Part shown: in pieces, positions 7,216 through 9,883 of the stretch
Layout: each line of letters begins with the position of its first letter
How positions within the stretch are numbered: the stretch's first letter is position 1
NCBI RefSeq assembly: GCF_002293435.1
Contig: NZ_DBDF01000175.1
Location: forward strand, 1-9,883
Reading direction: 5' to 3'
Length of the DNA: 9,883 nt
DNA from: Bacteroides sp. UBA939
GTDB lineage: Bacteria > Bacteroidota > Bacteroidia > Bacteroidales > Bacteroidaceae
Notes under the pieces: model-generated
What the model was told of the DNA's origin: nothing
Seen by the model: the letters and a program-made list of their open reading frames with translations, nothing else
Database searches by the model: none
Translations under genes and position numbers: made by a program

Positions 7216-8115
7216 TTATACCAAATGCCCAACCCACTCTTCACGGTCACCCGGAAGAAGGTCGATAACCGGAACTTCTATCATGGTATAACAACCCGGT
7301 TTCTGACGCATGGCAGCACGCGCCGTACAAACCAATACTTGTGCAGTCAGCGCCGGATTATTGATGCGCATATTGAATTCAAACAACTGGTTCTGTGTTT
7401 TACCGGAAACACCTTTACGGGTGAGGTTCACGCCATGCCCCATATCAAGCAGAGCATCTACACTGGACACCTGTTTCACATGCGTTTCATCGTTCACAAA
7501 ATACGGATCTGCCTTGATAGCGGAAGCCACTTTATCAAACTCATAACCTTCTTTCAGTTCGATGTAAACCATACGGCGATGGATACCCGTTCCGGTAGGA
7601 ATTGTCATGGACAGGGCGGCTTTCACACCATCAATTGCTTTTACAGCAACGGTGTGTCCCATACTCATACCGGGACCGAAATTCGTATAAGTAATTCCCT
7701 TCGGAGCGATAGCTTCAAGCATGGTGCGTACAATAGAGTCGCTTCCCGGATCCCAACCTGCAGAAATAATAGAAACCGTATTGTTCTCTTTTGCAACTGC
7801 ACTCAGCGTACGGCGCAGATTTACTATACCGGTATGGATATCAAAACTATCTACCGTATGGATTCCGAGAGCAAGAATTTCCTTAGCATAAGCCTCTACG
7901 CTACGGGTAGGAGTACAAAGGATAGCCACGTCAACACGTTCCAATTCTTTAATATTCTTCACAACGGGATAGTCACTCAATTCTGCGGGACGGTTTTCGG
8001 CACCTGCACGACGTACAACGCCTGCGATTTCAAAGTCGGGAGCCGCTTGCAACGCTTCGAGCACATACTGCCCAATGTTGCCATAGCCAACGATGGCCGC
8101 TCTTACTTTTTTCAT
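7216..8115 (-). CDS. ddh: meso-diaminopimelate D-dehydrogenase (Ddh)
   Basis: Ddh makes meso-diaminopimelate from tetrahydrodipicolinate, ammonia and NADPH in one step, feeding lysine synthesis and peptidoglycan cross-linking. The product is 299 aa from the ATG at 8113-8115 (MKKVRAAIVGYGNIGQ). An in-frame ATG at 8139 would add eight unconserved residues, and it lies close to the inferred transcription start near 8151, so I chose 8115. The Rossmann motif GYGNIG is at 10-15. Family motifs VDSFD (88-92), SAGWDPG (118-124) and GPGMSMGH (147-154) correspond to VDTYD, STGWDPG and GPGLSQGH in Corynebacterium glutamicum Ddh. A Gfo/Idh/MocA-like oxidoreductase would be the broader alternative, but these motifs favour Ddh. 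The gene converges on rseP and has its own promoter. Confidence 0.9.
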   Translation of the reverse strand: MKKVRAAIVGYGNIGQYVLEALQAAPDFEIAGVVRRAGAENRPAELSDYPVVKNIKELERVDVAILCTPTRSVEAYAKEILALGIHTVDSFDIHTGIVNLRRTLSAVAKENNTVSIISAGWDPGSDSIVRTMLEAIAPKGITYTNFGPGMSMGHTVAVKAIDGVKAALSMTIPTGTGIHRRMVYIELKEGYEFDKVASAIKADPYFVNDETHVKQVSSVDALLDMGHGVNLTRKGVSGKTQNQLFEFNMRINNPALTAQVLVCTARAAMRQKPGCYTMIEVPVIDLLPGDREEWVGHLV

Positions 8116-8157
8116 TCTTTTATCGGATTTAGTTATCAATATTCTATTTTATCGGCG

Positions 8158-8190
8158 CAAAAGTAAGCATTTTCACTTTCTTTTGCCACA
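8158..8190 (-). promoter_or_regulatory. Bacteroides-type promoter of ddh
   Basis: Read on the minus strand, TACTTTTG (8165-8158) fits the -7 element TAnnTTTG exactly. TGTG (8190-8187) fits the -33 TTTG at three of four positions with a 21-bp spacer. Transcription would begin near 8151, leaving about 35 nt of leader before the ddh ATG. Confidence 0.65.
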
Positions 8191-8218
8191 TAACAGCACA
8201 AAATTACAGCAACTTTCT

Positions 8219-8247
8219 TCTTAATTAAGATTTATTGCAGATGCAAT
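8219..8247. promoter_or_regulatory. Two adjacent perfect dyads upstream of the ddh promoter
   Basis: TCTTAATTAAGA at 8219-8230 is a 12-bp perfect palindrome. Three bases further on, ATTGCA-GA-TGCAAT at 8234-8247 is a perfect inverted repeat with 6-bp arms. They lie about 29 and 44 bp upstream of the ddh -33 element. Their size and position suit a transcription-factor operator, but AT-rich sequence makes short palindromes fairly common. No matching site was noticed elsewhere in the window. Confidence 0.3.
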
Positions 8248-8266
8248 TCTTCCGCGTTATTGCTCG

Positions 8267-8374
8267 CCTGCATTATTCATAAGTGTTTCGTCATAAATGA
8301 GAATTTAGGTGGAAATGGGTACGCTAAATTCTCATTTATAGTAAGCGAAGTACTTACACTATGAATAATACAGG
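8267..8374. mobile_element. 108-bp foldback (MITE-like) element
   Basis: The ends form imperfect terminal inverted repeats of about 20 bp. The left end reads CCTGCATTATTCATAAGTGT; the right end reads CCTGTATTATTCATAGTGT in reverse complement, differing by one substitution and one extra base. Inside is a perfect 16-bp stem (8293-8308 with 8324-8339, 15-nt loop) and a small GTAAG/CTTAC stem (8341-8345 with 8353-8357). The whole folds as a three-way junction. CTCG occurs directly before the left end (8263-8266) and directly after the right end (8375-8378), as a 4-bp target duplication would. It has no coding capacity and no T-tail typical of a terminator. A structured RNA or regulatory cruciform is the alternative. 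Confidence 0.55.
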
Positions 8375-8380
8375 CTCGAA

Positions 8381-8518
8381 TGAATTTGTCCCGTGAGACG
8401 AATTATTTCGTCCTGTGAGATGGATTTTTTCGTCTCACGAGATGAATTTTTTCGTCTCGTGGGACGGATTTTCTCGTCTCATGGGATGAATTTTCTGGTC
8501 TCGTGAGATGAATTCCGG
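8381..8518. repeat. Array of 22-bp direct repeats with near-palindromic cores
   Basis: Five contiguous full units lie at 8400-8421, 8422-8443, 8444-8465, 8466-8487 and 8488-8509, with a shortened unit at 8381-8399 and a partial one at 8510-8518. Each reads GRATTWTTTCG or a close variant followed by a core near GTCTCRTGRGAY, an imperfect dyad of GTCTC and GAGAC half-sites around two bases. A decayed copy (GTCTGGAGAC) sits at 8526-8535 inside the end of the neighbouring gene. There are no unique spacers, so this is not CRISPR. The 22-bp period is close to two helical turns, putting all cores on one face of the DNA. The two-base centre is too short for a good RNA loop, favouring a protein-binding array. 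Confidence 0.85.
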
Positions 8519-8521
8519 TGC

Positions 8522-9679
8522 TTACGTCTGGAGACTTTTTCTTTGAGGGATTGATACCCACTGCATCGTGAGGTTATTCCAGAGGGCACTGTCGTCCGGT
8601 CGTGGCGGTGCACAATCGGGTATGAGGCAGCCCATGTAAGTGCGCTTCCCGTCAATACGCTTTTCGTAGCGATATAGCTCGTCCGCTTTAGCTTTCCGGC
8701 CGATATCCAGTTCCCGGAGTTTTTCCCGAAGCGCAGTTGAAGTGGTTTTTTCTGCTGACACGAAGTTGGCGAAGTATTGATGTACTTGCCTCATACTCAG
8801 CAAGTCATCCCCCTTGTCGTAGAGCACGACATGCTGTTTGAATATCTCCACGGCTTCGTTGAAGTACTGCCTTAGCAGTCCCCCATACCCGCTTTTCATG
8901 CAAACAATCTCCACCCATTCACTGTCCGACGACAGGCTGTCAACCAACTCTCGCCAAGGTTGGGGAGGGATGAACTTGCAAGTGACGGTATCAGTCTCTC
9001 CAGAAGCACTAACTGAACCGCCGGAAGCAATAGCACTGCTACCGGAAATTATCTCATTGACAGCAATAACATCAGCAACAGCAGCAGTCTTTTCTTTTTC
9101 TTTTGTTGTTGCTGTTGTTATTATATCTCTTATATTCTCTTTAATTGCTTCTGGATTTTCATTTATATTGCAGTGTTTCAGCGTTTTATGCGAATAGATA
9201 AAAGCGATTTTTGATTCATTTTTGCTCGTTTTTCGCTCATTTTTTATGCTTTTTCGTGCATTTTCACGCGTTTTCTGCTCATTTTTCTGCGTTTTTTGCT
9301 CGTTTTTCGACGTATTTTCGCTCACTTTTTGCTCATTTTCCCACGCATTTACATCCGCTTTTTGAGTTTCTTCCGCACGTTTTTTATTCCTTCCGCGTAC
9401 AGGATTCAATTCGGCGGGAGTGAAATATCCATCTTCTTCCATAATGAACAGTGGGTAGTTGAGAATAATCTTCTTGAGATAGGCAAAGGAAATTTTCAAG
9501 CCCTTGCAGAAAGGACGGAGATAATCCAATTGGGCGCAGGGTTCGGGCAAGAGTGCCAACTTTTCGATAATGACCCAATAGGCGCCAACGCCTTTCAGAC
9601 CTTCTTCATTGAGCAGGTTTTGCATTTCGGGGTCATTCATCGCCATAAGCGGATGTTGCAGGTAGAAATTTCTTTTCAT
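8522..9679 (-). CDS. Lin1244/Lin1753 (DUF4373) domain protein with C-terminal DUF7833-like domain
   Basis: The 385-aa product starts at MKRNFYLQHPLMAMNDP (ATG 9677-9679). The N-terminal domain (about 1-92) carries the Lin1244/Lin1753 pattern, with GLKGVGAYWVIIEKLALLPEP, LRPFCKG and FAYLKKIILNYPLF. This family is compared with phage replisome-organizer or DnaD-like winged-helix proteins; its function in Bacteroides is unknown to me. A low-complexity linker (about 93-235) has a Lys/Asn/Glu-rich part and a Ser/Gly/Ala-rich part. The C-terminal domain (about 240-375) has PWRELVDSL, SGYGGLLRQYFNEAVEIFKQH, YFANFV and YRYEKRIDGKRTYMGCLIP, which I associate with DUF7833. An in-frame ATG at 9805 would add 42 residues, but it lies upstream of the candidate promoter at 9771-9778. 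The gene runs into the 22-bp repeat array at its 3' end. DNA binding is inferred. Confidence 0.83.
   Translation of the reverse strand: MKRNFYLQHPLMAMNDPEMQNLLNEEGLKGVGAYWVIIEKLALLPEPCAQLDYLRPFCKGLKISFAYLKKIILNYPLFIMEEDGYFTPAELNPVRGRNKKRAEETQKADVNAWENEQKVSENTSKNEQKTQKNEQKTRENARKSIKNERKTSKNESKIAFIYSHKTLKHCNINENPEAIKENIRDIITTATTKEKEKTAAVADVIAVNEIISGSSAIASGGSVSASGETDTVTCKFIPPQPWRELVDSLSSDSEWVEIVCMKSGYGGLLRQYFNEAVEIFKQHVVLYDKGDDLLSMRQVHQYFANFVSAEKTTSTALREKLRELDIGRKAKADELYRYEKRIDGKRTYMGCLIPDCAPPRPDDSALWNNLTMQWVSIPQRKSLQT
9066..9121. repeat. Imperfect inverted repeat inside the linker coding region
   Basis: The 17-mer at 9066-9082 and the reverse complement of 9105-9121 agree at 15 of 17 positions, separated by a 22-nt pyrimidine-rich loop on the plus strand. 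Both arms are built from CAR/CAA-type triplets. They encode the Thr/Ala-rich part of the linker around TTATTKEKEKTAAVAD. The element probably arose from low-complexity triplet sequence and need not have a function. Confidence 0.5.
9209..9340. repeat. Low-complexity repeats encoding a Lys/Asn/Glu linker
   Basis: On the plus strand this is T-rich sequence in which GCTCATTTTT, GCTCGTTTTT and CGTTTT variants recur irregularly. On the minus strand it encodes residues 114-157, where NEQK occurs three times and NERK and NESK once each, separated by short TQK, TSK and SEN-type links. The segment is highly charged and presumably disordered. Such sequence is prone to copy-number change by slippage, so strains may differ in linker length. 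Confidence 0.7.
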
Positions 9680-9770
9680 ATTAGGTTTCTTGTTACAAGT
9701 AAAATATGCACTAAACGAGAAAGTGCCATAAACACGGCGTTTATTACAATTCTTCTCATTTTTGTTGATG

Positions 9771-9778
9771 CAAAGATA
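9771..9778 (-). promoter_or_regulatory. Candidate -7 element for the Lin1244-domain gene
   Basis: Read on the minus strand, TATCTTTG fits the Bacteroides -7 consensus TAnnTTTG exactly. No good TTTG lies at the usual 19-21 bp upstream; the nearest are TTGC 23 bp upstream (9805-9802) and TTTG only 12 bp upstream (9794-9791). The leader from about 9764 to the ATG at 9679 would be about 85 nt. It contains a 6-bp hairpin ATAAAC/GTTTAT at 9728-9733 and 9739-9744. This placement supports the downstream start codon. Confidence 0.42.
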
Positions 9779-9833
9779 GTGAATTTTCCTCAAAGTTGTA
9801 TGCAATTAGGATTTGAGCAGTCAATAAAGAAGC

Positions 9834-9862
9834 AAAAAAATATTCATCCAAAAAGGAATATT
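9834..9862 (-). terminator. Weak intrinsic-terminator-like hairpin at the window edge
   Basis: GAATATT at 9856-9862 pairs with AATATTC at 9839-9845 across a 10-nt loop. On the minus strand the stem is followed by five more T residues (A-run 9834-9838). It could end a minus-strand transcript entering from beyond position 9883. The stem is short and nearly all A/T, so the call is tentative. Confidence 0.3.
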
Positions 9863-9883
9863 ATAAGTAGCTGTTCATAATTA

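Noticed and set aside
7225..8166. 313-codon open frame on the plus strand opposite ddh
   Set aside because: It is an exact antisense shadow of the well-supported ddh gene, its translation is Cys/His/Thr-rich with no family resemblance, and no promoter or start context supports it.
8381..8518. CRISPR array
   Set aside because: The 22-bp units are contiguous with no unique spacers between them, and no cas gene is present.
9211..9423. Plus-strand frame with recurring F-x-x-H-F repeats
   Set aside because: The apparent protein repeat is a by-product of the NEQK-coding repeats read on the wrong strand.
9680..9805. 42-residue N-terminal extension of the Lin1244-domain protein
   Set aside because: The extension is Cys/Lys/Asn-rich with no family match and would start upstream of the candidate -7 element at 9771-9778.
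9296..9880. Plus-strand open frame of 194 codons opposite the Lin1244-domain gene
   Set aside because: It overlaps the conserved minus-strand coding region and a promoter-like site, and its protein is low-complexity Phe-rich sequence from the T-rich linker DNA.

Overview
The window looks like chromosome of a Bacteroides-type bacterium (Bacteroidales). Three candidate promoters fit the Bacteroides -33/-7 pattern (TTTG, then TAnnTTTG) instead of TTGACA/TATAAT. Gene starts sit in AT-rich leaders without clear Shine-Dalgarno sequences. A DUF4290 gene, an Asp-type MurA, a Ddh and a Lin1244/DUF4373 protein are all familiar from this group. The species cannot be fixed from the sequence alone.

Positions 108-7081 (+ strand) form a tightly packed housekeeping cluster, probably one operon from a promoter at 108-139: tsaB (tRNA t6A modification), a DUF4290 gene, murA (first committed step of peptidoglycan synthesis), rimM (30S maturation), a membrane-anchored M23 peptidase (cell-wall hydrolysis), dxr (isoprenoid precursors, hence undecaprenyl carrier) and rseP (intramembrane site-2 protease). 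The theme is envelope growth joined to translation quality. Two gaps in the cluster hold 7-bp-periodic repeats: a large inverted repeat touching the murA start codon, and three TGATTAR heptamers before the M23 gene. MurA carries Asp where fosfomycin-sensitive enzymes have the reactive Cys.

Positions 7082-8260 hold an 18-bp-stem terminator between convergent rseP and ddh, then ddh (meso-diaminopimelate dehydrogenase) on the minus strand, its promoter, and two short perfect dyads upstream of it.

Positions 8261-9883 look accessory. A minus-strand gene encodes a 385-aa Lin1244/DUF4373 protein with a helix-turn-helix-like N-terminus, a long low-complexity linker and a conserved C-terminal domain. 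Directly after its stop codon lies an array of 22-bp repeats, each with a near-palindromic core. Next to the array is a 108-bp foldback element with terminal inverted repeats and a possible 4-bp CTCG target duplication. This gene, array and foldback combination is the most interesting part of the window. It resembles an iteron-plus-initiator arrangement or a repeat-bearing cassette, but no function is proven by the sequence.
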